NCBI GenBank assembly: GCA_905234455.1
Contig: CAJOIH010000002.1
Location: 1 to 64,000 of the forward strand
Length of the DNA: 64,000 bases
DNA from: an uncultured Bacteroidales bacterium
GTDB taxonomy: Bacteria; Bacteroidota; Bacteroidia; Bacteroidales; F082
Direction: 5' to 3'
Shown here: in pieces, positions 9,701 to 18,366 of the stretch
How positions within the stretch are numbered: position 1 is the stretch's first letter
How the letters are laid out: each line of letters begins with the position of its first letter
Position numbers and translations under genes: made by a program
The notes under the pieces: generated by a model
Databases searched by the model: none
The model's input: the letters and a program-made list of their open reading frames with translations, nothing else
What the model was told of the DNA's origin: nothing

Positions 9701-11404
9701 GCATTGCGTTTTGTGAGCGAATACTTCACGATGGATTTTCGAAAGTTTGTCAACAAATATTTTAAGGAAGAACGACGGGCTCAAATAGATCAGAATATTA
9801 CTCCTGCCAAATACCAGAAACTGTTCGGCGCACTCTCCGATCGACAGCGAGAAATTATCAATGACCAGCAGTCAAAATACATTGTTGTGGCTGCGGGGCC
9901 GGGTAGTGGAAAAACTAGGGTGCTGGTTCACAAGTTGGCCTCATTGCTGTTATTGGAAGATGTGAAACATGAGCAACTGCTGATGCTCACTTTCTCGAGG
10001 GCAGCGGCCACAGAGTTCAAGAAACGCCTTATCGAATTGGTTGGTGGAGCAGCATACTTTGTGGATATTAAGACGTTCCATTCCTTCAGCTTCGATCTGA
10101 TAGGTAAACAAGGCAATCTGGAAGAGGCGGGAGATGTGGTTCGTCATGCGGCAGAGATGATTGAAAGGGGGGAGGTGGAAGCCTCGAAAATTGCCAAGAG
10201 CGTCCTAGTTATCGACGAAGCCCAGGACATGGGATCTGATGATTTTCGTCTGGTGCAGGCCTTGATGCATCACAACGAAGAGATGCGAGTTATTGCCGTA
10301 GGCGACGACGACCAGAATATTTATGCTTTCCGTGGCTCCGATTCTCGTTATATGCAGTCCCTTGTGCAGAATGAGGGGGCCAAACTATATGAGATGACAG
10401 AGAATTACCGCTCCCAGAGAGCCATCGTCGCTTGTGCCAACCGGTTTGTTCAGCGTATTCCGAAACGGATGAAGCATAACCCGATAGTAGCAGTATCAAA
10501 CGAACAAGGTCGTGTTGAAGCACCGTCCAAATTCCAAATCTCTCCATTGCTTTTTCAAATTGAAGGTACCACAGCAGTCCTTACTCGCACCAACGAAGAA
10601 ACCCTCCTGGTTGCGTATGAATTAAGGCAACTTGGAATTCACACCACGGTTGCTCAGTCTATGGATGGGTTCAGTTTCTGTAATCTTGCAGAAGTGAGAT
10701 ATTTCCTCAAGCATTTGGCCTCTGCTAGTGATATCTCTATCTCAAGAGAACAATGGCAAGAAGCTAAACGGCGTACAATCGAGGCTTATGCTACAAGTAA
10801 ATGTTTGGATGTTATTCGCCGTTTCTTCGCTGACTTTGAGGATACGCACAAGGTTTACTATCGTAGTGACCTGCAGGAGTTCGTTCTTGAGTCGAATATT
10901 GAAGACTTCATCACAGCTGACGGGCAATCGGTATTTGTCAGTACAATCCATAAAGCCAAGGGCCGTGAATTTGATACCGTCTATCTGATGTCGCCAGTTC
11001 CAGACGGTTCAAATATCGAAGACATACGCTCCTATTATGTGGGTCTCACTCGAGCCAAACACAACCTCTACCTTTTGAAGAATCCGTTAAGCCAGATAAC
11101 GTCAGTATCAGTTGCATTGTCAATGCATGATGTGTGGCTGGATTTCTTCAAATCACGAAAAGGCACCATTCTCCAACTTCGCAGCGGCGACCAACTGACC
11201 TACCGTAATGGTTATCTCTATAACGAACAAGGTCTTAGTATAGCAGCATTATCTTCCACGGGTAAAGAAAAAATACAGTTCTGGCTGGACAAAAGTTATG
11301 AGGTTTCTGGTGCAGAGGTGAGTTATACACTTGCCTGGCGACCGAAAGATGCTGATACCGACTATGCGGTGTGTTTGGCTAACGTCGTTTTGAAAAGACA
11401 ATAA
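6707..11404 (+). CDS. DEDD exonuclease-like / RecQ (SF2) / UvrD-Rep (SF1) fusion helicase
   Basis: 1565 aa: 'VFIDTEV'+'CGHNIINHDLKYI'; Cys cluster 'CNTSCGNCDYC'; 'FPTGGGKSLTFQLP','VIDEAHCFSAWGHDFR'; then 'VVAAGPGSGKTRVLVHKLA','VIDEAQDM','VGDDDQNIYAFRG'. Confidence 0.9.
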   Translation: MMVFIDTEVSVQTKKVEDYGAVRDDGAMLHTHSKSDFDTFVLKCDTVCGHNIINHDLKYITLKGNPTIVDTLCLSPLLFPKRPYHNLVKDDKLQVEELNNPLNDAIKARDLFNDEVAAWKQLSSDRQEIFYQLLHDTNEFKGFFEFIKFTPTTRQFLWGRLLKPQLDWSSLILKEYQGKVCNHADFTTLARQYPIETAYCLAVIGSDDVFSITPAWVTRNYPQVANVMNILCNTSCGNCDYCRHKLDSYYGLKEFFGYDEFRTFDGIPMQQQAVESAIKGESLLTIFPTGGGKSLTFQLPALMAGRNIHGLTVVISPLQSLMKDQVDNLAARGISDVVTINGLLDPIERAVAINQVVNGTANLLYIAPEMLRSKTIERLLLGRNVVRFVIDEAHCFSAWGHDFRTDYLFIGDFIRQLQEKKHQNQPIAISCFTATAKQKVVSDICDYFRTKLGLELKVFAANAERKNLRYSVLHADTPDEKYNLLRSLIIGHNSPTIVYVSRTRQTRDLAQHLADDGIRALPFNGKMEAAEKVKNQNAFMGGETQVIVATSAFGMGVDKKDVGLVIHYDISDSLENYVQEAGRAGRDPQMQAECYVLYSDSDLDKHFILLNQTKLSISEIQQVWKAIKDLTAKRDQVSCSPLDIARQAGWSEEVQDVETRIRAAIAALEEAGFIKRGSNSPHVFATGIAVKNMDEARLRLMQSQLFDDNSREEAARIIKSLISARATVEGRGAEAESRVDYLADILGMSKATVIRNINLMRQDGLLADSRDMQAWISKSTSPRNLDAIFRLEHFLLQHFTEESHRFNYKELNEAALKEGLSYANVKRLRTLLHFLSLKGYIHKQEHGATDSVSIRLQLSSEDTKARLERRMRICRFVVETLNARRDPEIEPSLVNFSLVELLKQYQLANQQYMFADNEKPTITDIEEALLYLTKTELMKIEGGFLVIYNTMQIGRLVDRRTRYGKEQYRLLDEFYKQRIRQIHIVGEYANLMVRDYDAALRFVSEYFTMDFRKFVNKYFKEERRAQIDQNITPAKYQKLFGALSDRQREIINDQQSKYIVVAAGPGSGKTRVLVHKLASLLLLEDVKHEQLLMLTFSRAAATEFKKRLIELVGGAAYFVDIKTFHSFSFDLIGKQGNLEEAGDVVRHAAEMIERGEVEASKIAKSVLVIDEAQDMGSDDFRLVQALMHHNEEMRVIAVGDDDQNIYAFRGSDSRYMQSLVQNEGAKLYEMTENYRSQRAIVACANRFVQRIPKRMKHNPIVAVSNEQGRVEAPSKFQISPLLFQIEGTTAVLTRTNEETLLVAYELRQLGIHTTVAQSMDGFSFCNLAEVRYFLKHLASASDISISREQWQEAKRRTIEAYATSKCLDVIRRFFADFEDTHKVYYRSDLQEFVLESNIEDFITADGQSVFVSTIHKAKGREFDTVYLMSPVPDGSNIEDIRSYYVGLTRAKHNLYLLKNPLSQITSVSVALSMHDVWLDFFKSRKGTILQLRSGDQLTYRNGYLYNEQGLSIAALSSTGKEKIQFWLDKSYEVSGAEVSYTLAWRPKDADTDYAVCLANVVLKRQ

Positions 11405-11413
11405 AACCACACC

Positions 11414-12217
11414 ATGTCCGAGCATTGGGAGATATACGCCGACTGGAATCCGTGGCACGGTTGCACCAAGATCAGCCCTGGATGCAAATATTGCTATGTC
11501 TACCGCCAGGACGAGATGTACGGCAGCGAGATTTCCAGCAGTGAATGCCGGAAGACAGGCAACTTCAACCTTCCCGTCAAACGGAAACGCGATCGTTCGT
11601 GGAAGATTGAGAGCGGCAAGATTGTCTTCACCTGTTTCACCTCCGATTTCCTGTTGAAGGATGCCGACCCCTGGCGGCCCGACTGTTGGCTGATGATGCG
11701 CCTGCGGAGCGATCTGTGGTTCTTTTTCTTCACCAAGCGCATCGACCGTTTCATGGAGTGCGTGCCCGACGACTGGGGCGACGGCTACGACAACGTCATC
11801 GTGGGATGTACGGTCGAAAACCAGGCGATGGCCGACTATCGCTTACCTATCTTCCTAACCCTTCCCATCAAGCATAAAAGCATTATCGCTTCGCCCTTGC
11901 TTACCCCCTTGGACCTCACTCCCTACCTGAACGAGACCATCGACGAGGTATCGGTGGGAGGGGAGTCGGGCGCCGAAGCCCGTCCCTGCGACTATGACTG
12001 GATCCTTTCTCTCCGCGAGCAGTGCATCGCAAATGACGTCGCCTTCCGCTTCCATCAAACCGGCGCTCACTTCATCAAGGACGGCAAAATGTACCGCGTG
12101 CCCCGCTGCTACCAACTCAGCCAAGCCCACAAAGCCAACATCGACTACAAAATCGGCCGTTACCTCGTCCCCGAAACGGTGAAGTTCCAATGGAAGGATG
12201 ACGATTATCACGATTAA
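11414..12217 (+). CDS. DUF5131 (phage Gp37/Gp68-like, radical-SAM-like three-Cys) family protein
   Basis: 'WNPWHGCTKISPGCKYCYVYR' Cx6Cx2C motif; 'DFLLKDADPWRPDCWLMMRLRSDLWFFFFTKRIDRF'; 'VGGESGAEARPCDYDWILSLREQC'. Confidence 0.9.
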   Translation: MSEHWEIYADWNPWHGCTKISPGCKYCYVYRQDEMYGSEISSSECRKTGNFNLPVKRKRDRSWKIESGKIVFTCFTSDFLLKDADPWRPDCWLMMRLRSDLWFFFFTKRIDRFMECVPDDWGDGYDNVIVGCTVENQAMADYRLPIFLTLPIKHKSIIASPLLTPLDLTPYLNETIDEVSVGGESGAEARPCDYDWILSLREQCIANDVAFRFHQTGAHFIKDGKMYRVPRCYQLSQAHKANIDYKIGRYLVPETVKFQWKDDDYHD

Positions 12218-12229
12218 CATTTCCCATAC

Positions 12230-12252
12230 CCCGCAAGGTTTTTTTGAAAAAA
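12230..12252 (+). repeat. Right copy of 23-bp direct repeat
   Basis: cccgcaaggtttttttgaaaaaa; 13 nt after the DUF5131 stop. Confidence 0.75.
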
Positions 12253-12418
12253 TCTTATCAAACCCTATTTTCCCTAACCCAATCTTAACCCAAATTCTGA
12301 TTGAGTGAAAATTGAAAAGCAATTTTTCGGATGTAACTGTTACTGTGAACCGAAAAAGTAGTACTTTGCAGCGGATTAACCTCCTGAACCGTACACATTC
12401 CAAATCACAATGAGGTAA

Positions 12419-12580
12419 TGTAGAGTGCGGTTTTTTTATTTGACGCATTCCGTGTTGGCATTCATTGTCATAAAGCTGCTGCAAGTCCGTAGTGAAGAAA
12501 AGCGTCTCCGCAAAGACTTCGGCGAGGAATACGAAGCCTATTGCCGCCATACCGGTCGCTTCTGGCCGAAATACAATTAG
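12419..12580 (+). pseudogene. C-terminal remnant of isoprenylcysteine carboxyl methyltransferase-like protein
   Basis: Frame without start: 'CRVRFFYLTHSVLAFIVIKLLQVRSEEKRLRKDFGEEYEAYCRHTGRFWPKYN*' resembles ICMT-type C-termini. Confidence 0.6.
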
Positions 12581-12628
12581 ATTCCATTAATCCGGATAGC
12601 AAGAATAAGACCGTGTTCGCAAAATAAA

Positions 12629-12651
12629 AGGGTTCCTTAAACGGGAACCCT
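12629..12651. other. Intergenic hairpin agggttcc-ttaaacg-ggaaccct
   Basis: 8-bp perfect arms, 7-nt loop; A/T-rich flanks. Confidence 0.55.
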
Positions 12652-12756
12652 CTAAGAAAAAAGTTGAGGAAGAGGTGAAACATTCACCTAAGAATTGCTA
12701 CTTAAGTATGAAAAACAACAGAACACTAAACATAAAAATCACAAGGAGGAATGATT

Positions 12757-13914
12757 ATGGCACACAATGAAAAAACACTCAACAATCAGGTAAAAGACGA
12801 AATAGTGATTTCTACGGCCATGCGACAGGCGGTAACTGATATCAAAACAGCCATTCTCCAAGGGCAGTACGAAGCCGCTAAAGGAGTGACCCGTATACAG
12901 CTGGCTGTATATTTTGGTATAGGAAAGTATGTGTCCCAACACACACGTCAGGGCGTTTGGGGCACAGGAGCTTTGGATATCATCAGCAAACAGTTGCGCA
13001 GAGAGTTACCAGGATTGAGAGGGTATTCGGCCACTCAATTAAAAAACATGCGTAAGTTCTATGAGAATTGGCAAATGCTTGACGCTAATTCGGCAATTGC
13101 AATTGTCGAATTAGGAAAAGAGCAGCAAATAGATATTTATCATGCTCTCCAGATACCAAACATTAAAGATTTTCCAGTAGAAGACTTTTTTCGCCTGCCG
13201 TTTACTCATCATATCAGAATCATAGAAGGAACTAAGGACATAAAAGAACGTTATTATTATATTCATCGGGTCATAGAAGAAAATGTGGCCGCGGACAATG
13301 TGATCAGTTTTATTAAGGCTAATCCATACAATGGTAGAGATTTAATGCCTAGTAATTTCCAGCGTACAATTCCCGATGCAACCACAATGCGAAAAGCGGT
13401 GATGATGTTTAAGGACTCTTACCTGTTGGATTACATCAATGTGGAGGAGATAGGCTTGCGAGACAGCATCGATGTGGACAAACGTGTGGTTGAAAAGGAG
13501 ATTGTGAATAAAGCCAAGAACTTCATTATGACTCTCGGCCGTGATTTCGCATTCATGGGCAATCAACAGTTGTTGGAAGTTTATGGTGTGGAGCATTTTC
13601 CTGACCTGCTGTTCTTTAATCGCGAACTCAACGCTATGGTAGTCATCGAACTTAAGACAGGAGAGTTCAAAACCACCTATTTAGGACAGTTGATGGGTTA
13701 CTTGACCATTCTTGATGAAAAGATACGGAAAGCTCATGAAAATCCCAGTGTCGGTATTGTTTTGTGTAAATCGGCCAATCGTGAGTATGTTGAGTTTATG
13801 ATCCGCGACTACTCAAAACCAATGGGCGTTGCCACGTATAAAACTGCTGACGAAATGCCAGAGCGTTTGCGCAAGGCATTGCCAAATTTTGAAGAACTGA
13901 AACTGTTGTTGTAG
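12757..13914 (+). CDS. DUF1016 (YhcG-like) PD-(D/E)XK nuclease family protein
   Basis: DUF1016 N-terminal domain and C-terminal 'FPDLLFFNRELNAMVVIELKTGEF'; AGGAGG 7 nt before ATG. Confidence 0.85.
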   Translation: MAHNEKTLNNQVKDEIVISTAMRQAVTDIKTAILQGQYEAAKGVTRIQLAVYFGIGKYVSQHTRQGVWGTGALDIISKQLRRELPGLRGYSATQLKNMRKFYENWQMLDANSAIAIVELGKEQQIDIYHALQIPNIKDFPVEDFFRLPFTHHIRIIEGTKDIKERYYYIHRVIEENVAADNVISFIKANPYNGRDLMPSNFQRTIPDATTMRKAVMMFKDSYLLDYINVEEIGLRDSIDVDKRVVEKEIVNKAKNFIMTLGRDFAFMGNQQLLEVYGVEHFPDLLFFNRELNAMVVIELKTGEFKTTYLGQLMGYLTILDEKIRKAHENPSVGIVLCKSANREYVEFMIRDYSKPMGVATYKTADEMPERLRKALPNFEELKLLL

Positions 13915-14022
13915 ACAGGGGTGCTGTTTTTATCCAATTAGTTAGACCAATTATTAATTATAATCGCGGCATTGTTTCCATAGACGTTAGCACCGTCGTA
14001 CAAGGTATAATTGCATTTGATA

Positions 14023-14047
14023 TTGTCAAAAATAAATTGTAATTTTG
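14023..14047 (+). promoter_or_regulatory. Putative promoter (TTG ... TAATTTTG) for the R-M operon
   Basis: -33/-7 Bacteroidales-type elements upstream of 14102. Confidence 0.5.
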
Positions 14048-14101
14048 CAAGGCAAAATTAAAGAATACCATTGATGTAAAAACATTAAAACTAAATCAAA
14101 C

Positions 14102-15205
14102 GTGCCATTAAATAAAGCGGATAAACGACGAGGAAGACTTCCAAAAATTGAAGTGGTTGACCTATTTTGCGGAATAGGTGGCCTGAGCTATGGATTGAAA
14201 TCTGCGGGTTTTGATATTCGTGCTGGATTCGATTTGGATCAAACTTGCCAATTTGCATACGAGACTAACACCGGAGGACGTTTTTTTTATAAAGATATAA
14301 AAGATGTCACTGGAAATGAGATAAAAAAACTCTTTTCAAGGAAAAAAAACACAATTCATGTTCTTGCGGGGTGTGCACCATGTCAACCTTTTTCGTCATA
14401 TGCGTTCAAAATGAAAGATAAAGATCCCAACAAATACGATTTATTATATGAATTTGGGAGGTTAGTTGAAGAGATAGATCCAGATATTGTTACAATGGAA
14501 AACGTAACACAAATACTGAATTTTAAATCAAAACCTGTATTAAAAGACTTTGTAAAAAAACTTGAATCATTGGGGTATTTTGTGGATGTAAATAGAGTGT
14601 TTTGTCCCGACTACGGTATTCCTCAGACAAGAAAAAGGTTGGTTTTACTTGCTTCTAAACTTGGATTGATAAATTTGATTTCACCCACACACAAAAAGAA
14701 TAAATATGTTACTGTACGAGATGTAATAGGAGATTTAACCCCTATTGCTGCAGGAGAAATAGACAAAACAGACCCGTTACATCGTTCAACGGCCCTGACT
14801 CCTATAAATCTAAAACGAATAAAAGCCACTCCCTATGGTGGAAGTTGGCACGATTGGCCAGAAGAATTGATTCTTGAATGCCATAAAAAGAAAGAAGGTA
14901 AAACATACGGCAGTGTTTATGGTCGTATGGAATGGGATAAACCTTCTCCGACTATGACCACTCAGTGTACAGGATTGGGGAATGGCAGATTCGGACATCC
15001 AGAACAAGACAGAGCTATTTCCATTCGTGAAGCAGCACTACTTCAAACATTTCCTAAATCATACAAATTCTTCCAAGACGAAAGTGCTGTTTCTATAACT
15101 ATAGCATCACGTTATATTGGAAACGCTGTTCCTCCAAGATTAGGGGAAGTAATTGCTCAAAGTATTATTAATCATGTAAAAAGTGTGATATATGACGAAA
15201 AGTAA
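14102..15205 (+). CDS. DNA (cytosine-5-)-methyltransferase (first)
   Basis: 'EVVDLFCGIGGLSYGLKSAGF', 'AGCAPCQPFSSYA', 'ENVTQI', 'PTMTTQCTGLGNGRFGHPEQDRAISIREAALLQTFP'; GTG start. Confidence 0.92.
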   Translation: MPLNKADKRRGRLPKIEVVDLFCGIGGLSYGLKSAGFDIRAGFDLDQTCQFAYETNTGGRFFYKDIKDVTGNEIKKLFSRKKNTIHVLAGCAPCQPFSSYAFKMKDKDPNKYDLLYEFGRLVEEIDPDIVTMENVTQILNFKSKPVLKDFVKKLESLGYFVDVNRVFCPDYGIPQTRKRLVLLASKLGLINLISPTHKKNKYVTVRDVIGDLTPIAAGEIDKTDPLHRSTALTPINLKRIKATPYGGSWHDWPEELILECHKKKEGKTYGSVYGRMEWDKPSPTMTTQCTGLGNGRFGHPEQDRAISIREAALLQTFPKSYKFFQDESAVSITIASRYIGNAVPPRLGEVIAQSIINHVKSVIYDEK

Positions 15206-16259
15206 CAAATTAAGTGAAGAAAGATTAGCCGCAATTGAAGAACAAATCCAGCGAGAAAGTGTGCCATATGTTTATGACACTAAAGAATACCCTGTAGAAG
15301 TTATAGTGGCCAAATACAGCAAGGACCAAATATTCGTTCCTCATTATCAAAGAAACTACGTGTGGAAAAAAGAAGAAAAATCCAGATTTATTGAATCGGT
15401 TTTTCTAGGCGTTCCTATCATGCCTTTTTTAGTTTCTGTTTCAGGAGACGATGCCGAGTTAGAAATCATTGATGGATCACAACGAATTCGCACCCTAGAA
15501 GAGTATTGTAGAGATGGGTTTAAACTATCGGGGCTAAAAAAACTAACACAATTGAACGGAACTACCTTTTCGGAACTTACTGAATCACGAAGAAACAAGT
15601 TTTTATTGAGAGATTTTCGTTTTCATGTAGTTACAGACAAGGCAGATCTTGAAATCCGTTCTGACATTTTTAATCGGGTAAACACAAGCGCTAACAAATT
15701 AAAGCCTAGTGAAATCAGGAAAGGAGCGTATCAAGGCGACTTCTATAACTTCATCATCGAATGTTCAAAATCTGAATTGTTCAGAAAAGTTTGCCCCATA
15801 CCTGAAAGCAAGGCCTCTCGCGGCGAATACGAAGAGTTGGCATTACGCTTTTTCGCTTATGCCAATTCCTATCAAAACTTCAAACACGATGTTGCTCCAT
15901 TTTTAGATGATTTCTTGAAATCAAAGAACAAGGGATTTGATAAAGAAGGTATGAGACAAGATTTTGATATGGTTATGAGTTTTGCTGAAACCCATTTTGA
16001 TCCTCCCTATTTTGCCCGAAAAGGTAGAGATAATGCGACACCAAGAGTCCGTTTTGAAGCTCTATCTGTGGGAATATATTTAGCCTTGAAACAAAAACAT
16101 GACTTGCTGCCAACAGACTTTTCTTGGTTAGAATCTAAGGAATTCAAAGAACTAACGACTTCCGACGCGAGCAACAACCAAGGCAGGTTGAAGGCAAGAA
16201 TTGAATTTGTCCGTGATTGTTTATTAGGAACGATGCAAGATTTACATTACGATGAATAA
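15192..16259 (+). CDS. DUF262 domain-containing protein
   Basis: 'FVPHYQRNYVWKKEEKSRFIESVFLGVPIMPFLV...LEIIDGSQRIRTLEEY'; 14-nt overlap with upstream gene. Confidence 0.88.
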   Translation: MTKSNKLSEERLAAIEEQIQRESVPYVYDTKEYPVEVIVAKYSKDQIFVPHYQRNYVWKKEEKSRFIESVFLGVPIMPFLVSVSGDDAELEIIDGSQRIRTLEEYCRDGFKLSGLKKLTQLNGTTFSELTESRRNKFLLRDFRFHVVTDKADLEIRSDIFNRVNTSANKLKPSEIRKGAYQGDFYNFIIECSKSELFRKVCPIPESKASRGEYEELALRFFAYANSYQNFKHDVAPFLDDFLKSKNKGFDKEGMRQDFDMVMSFAETHFDPPYFARKGRDNATPRVRFEALSVGIYLALKQKHDLLPTDFSWLESKEFKELTTSDASNNQGRLKARIEFVRDCLLGTMQDLHYDE

Positions 16260-16923
16260 TGCCAGAAATGAATATATAAAAAGACTTCATGAAGTAGAAT
16301 TGTATTTCAACACATTACAATTATTGGATAAGGGAGCTTGCTCAATTAAATGTATTGATATTTTAGGCAATGAAGAAACGCAAGAGGTTGATGTTGAGCT
16401 TTCGAAGATATTAAAAGCCAATGGTTTTCTACTTTTGTACAATCTAATTGAGGCCACCATCAGAAATTCTATAGATGCAGTATTAAACTCCATTCATGCC
16501 TCAACTGTGACTTTTCGTGATTTATCAGATAATCTTAAAAAAATATGGATTAAGCAAGAAGCCAAAGAAATAAATAGCGAAAAACATGAAAAAGTAATGT
16601 TGATTGCAAAAGCAATTTTAGATAACGAAATATTGTTTTTTAAAAAAGATTGCATCAACATTAGCGGTAACATAGACGCACAAAAAATTCGGGAAATATT
16701 AAAACAATTTGGTGGAAACATAATAAGCAATGGGAGGGATCTGAAAACCATCAAAGATAAAAGAAACAATCTGGCACATGGAGAATTTACTTTTTCTGAA
16801 ATAGGAAAAGATTACACAGTCAAAGATCTGATTGACTATAAAGATGAGACGAAAGACTATCTTTCAAATGTACTTGATGAAATTCAAGACTATATTAGTA
16901 ACCAAAAATTTCTAATGCATTAA
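16252..16923 (+). CDS. MAE_28990/MAE_18760-like HEPN nuclease family protein
   Basis: 'DKRNNLAHGEFTFSEIG' RNxxxH-type HEPN motif; 223 aa; 8-nt overlap with DUF262 gene. Confidence 0.78.
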   Translation: MNNARNEYIKRLHEVELYFNTLQLLDKGACSIKCIDILGNEETQEVDVELSKILKANGFLLLYNLIEATIRNSIDAVLNSIHASTVTFRDLSDNLKKIWIKQEAKEINSEKHEKVMLIAKAILDNEILFFKKDCINISGNIDAQKIREILKQFGGNIISNGRDLKTIKDKRNNLAHGEFTFSEIGKDYTVKDLIDYKDETKDYLSNVLDEIQDYISNQKFLMH

Positions 16924-18366
16924 ATGGCAAAACTAATTCTAGAAAAAATAAAAGACAAGGTTAAAAAACTCATCAAAGATCAATCGTGTATTGATGGTTA
17001 CACGATGAATGTTGGAACCCAATACAAGATTGTCCACGATCATTTTCGTCTTGCCAACATTGGATTTGGTGTTCCTCATACATTTTGGAGTTTAGGAGAA
17101 TCCATCTTTGATTTCTGGTTTGACACATTACAATCCAACAACTTAAAGGTTGTTTCCGATGAAAAGGAAGTTTTACGTGAAGCCATAAACAAAGAAATGA
17201 GATGTGAACCAACGGATGAAAACATAAAGGTTCGCATTAACATTATGGAACTGCTAGGCAAAAAGTTTTGTTTTATTGACTTGTTTGCGGGTATTGGAGG
17301 CTTTCATGTTGCAATGCATCATGTTGGCGGAAAATGCGTCTTCGCCAGCGAATGGGATAAAAACGCAAGGATTTCATACGAGGCAAATTATAGAGAAATA
17401 GAACCTTCTTTGTTCAAAAAAGACAAAAAAGGTGAATATTTATATTTTAATGAGGACATAAACGATGCCGACCCAAAAAAGATTCCAAACTTTGACATCT
17501 GTTGTGGCGGCTTCCCCTGTCAACCATTCTCGGTTGCAGGCTTGAAAAAAGGGTTTGAAGATACACGAGGAACCCTGTTTTTCAATATTGCCAATATAGT
17601 TAAAGAGAAAATCCAAGCAGGTTATCCGCCAAGAGTACTATTTTTAGAAAATGTTCGCGGACTTAAAAACCACGACAAGGGGAACACTTTGAAAGTTATT
17701 CTTGCCACATTAGAGGAGCTGGGATACGGCTATTCATATGAGGTCTTGAACGCAAAACATTTTGGTGTTCCCCAAAACAGGGAACGTCTTTTCATTATTG
17801 CTTGGTATAAAGATTTGGTTCATGTGAATTCATTCAAATTCCCATATGGAATATCCACAGATGGTTCAACAATCTATGAAAAAGAAAAGATAAAAGAAGG
17901 TACACTTCCAACAAAGGTCTCTGACATTTTTGAACCTTCAGATACTTTGGACCCATGTTTTACTATTAGTGATAAAATGTGGGAAGGACACAAAAAAAGA
18001 AAGGAAAGGAACAAGTTGAACGGGAAAGGTTTCGGCTATTCCTTGTTTAAAGGAGATAGCATTTATACAAGTACCATTTCTGCTCGTTATTGGAAAGACG
18101 GCAGTGAAATCCTCATTGACCAATCCGAAAAAGGACTAAATCCAAGAACATTAACTCCTGTTGAGGCTGGCAGATTACAAGGGTATCGTATAATTGGAAA
18201 AGGTTGGGAGCATTCAGAATGCGCTAATAATCAAAACAACAATGACTTAAATCCTGAATTTAAAATAGTAGTTTCTAAAAAAGAAGCATACCGCCAATTT
18301 GGAAATAGCGTTGCGGTACCCGTAATTAAAAAAATCGCAGAAGAAATAATAAAACAGTTACTATAA
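16924..18366 (+). CDS. DNA (cytosine-5-)-methyltransferase (second)
   Basis: 'FIDLFAGIGGFHVAMHHVGG', 'CCGGFPCQPFSVAGLKKGF', 'LENVRGL', 'RQFGNSVAVPVI'. Confidence 0.92.
   Translation: MAKLILEKIKDKVKKLIKDQSCIDGYTMNVGTQYKIVHDHFRLANIGFGVPHTFWSLGESIFDFWFDTLQSNNLKVVSDEKEVLREAINKEMRCEPTDENIKVRINIMELLGKKFCFIDLFAGIGGFHVAMHHVGGKCVFASEWDKNARISYEANYREIEPSLFKKDKKGEYLYFNEDINDADPKKIPNFDICCGGFPCQPFSVAGLKKGFEDTRGTLFFNIANIVKEKIQAGYPPRVLFLENVRGLKNHDKGNTLKVILATLEELGYGYSYEVLNAKHFGVPQNRERLFIIAWYKDLVHVNSFKFPYGISTDGSTIYEKEKIKEGTLPTKVSDIFEPSDTLDPCFTISDKMWEGHKKRKERNKLNGKGFGYSLFKGDSIYTSTISARYWKDGSEILIDQSEKGLNPRTLTPVEAGRLQGYRIIGKGWEHSECANNQNNNDLNPEFKIVVSKKEAYRQFGNSVAVPVIKKIAEEIIKQLL

Noticed and set aside
15192-16259. 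GmrSD-type IV restriction system
   Set aside because: DUF262 is present but no DUF1524 (HNH) domain was seen in this or adjacent ORFs
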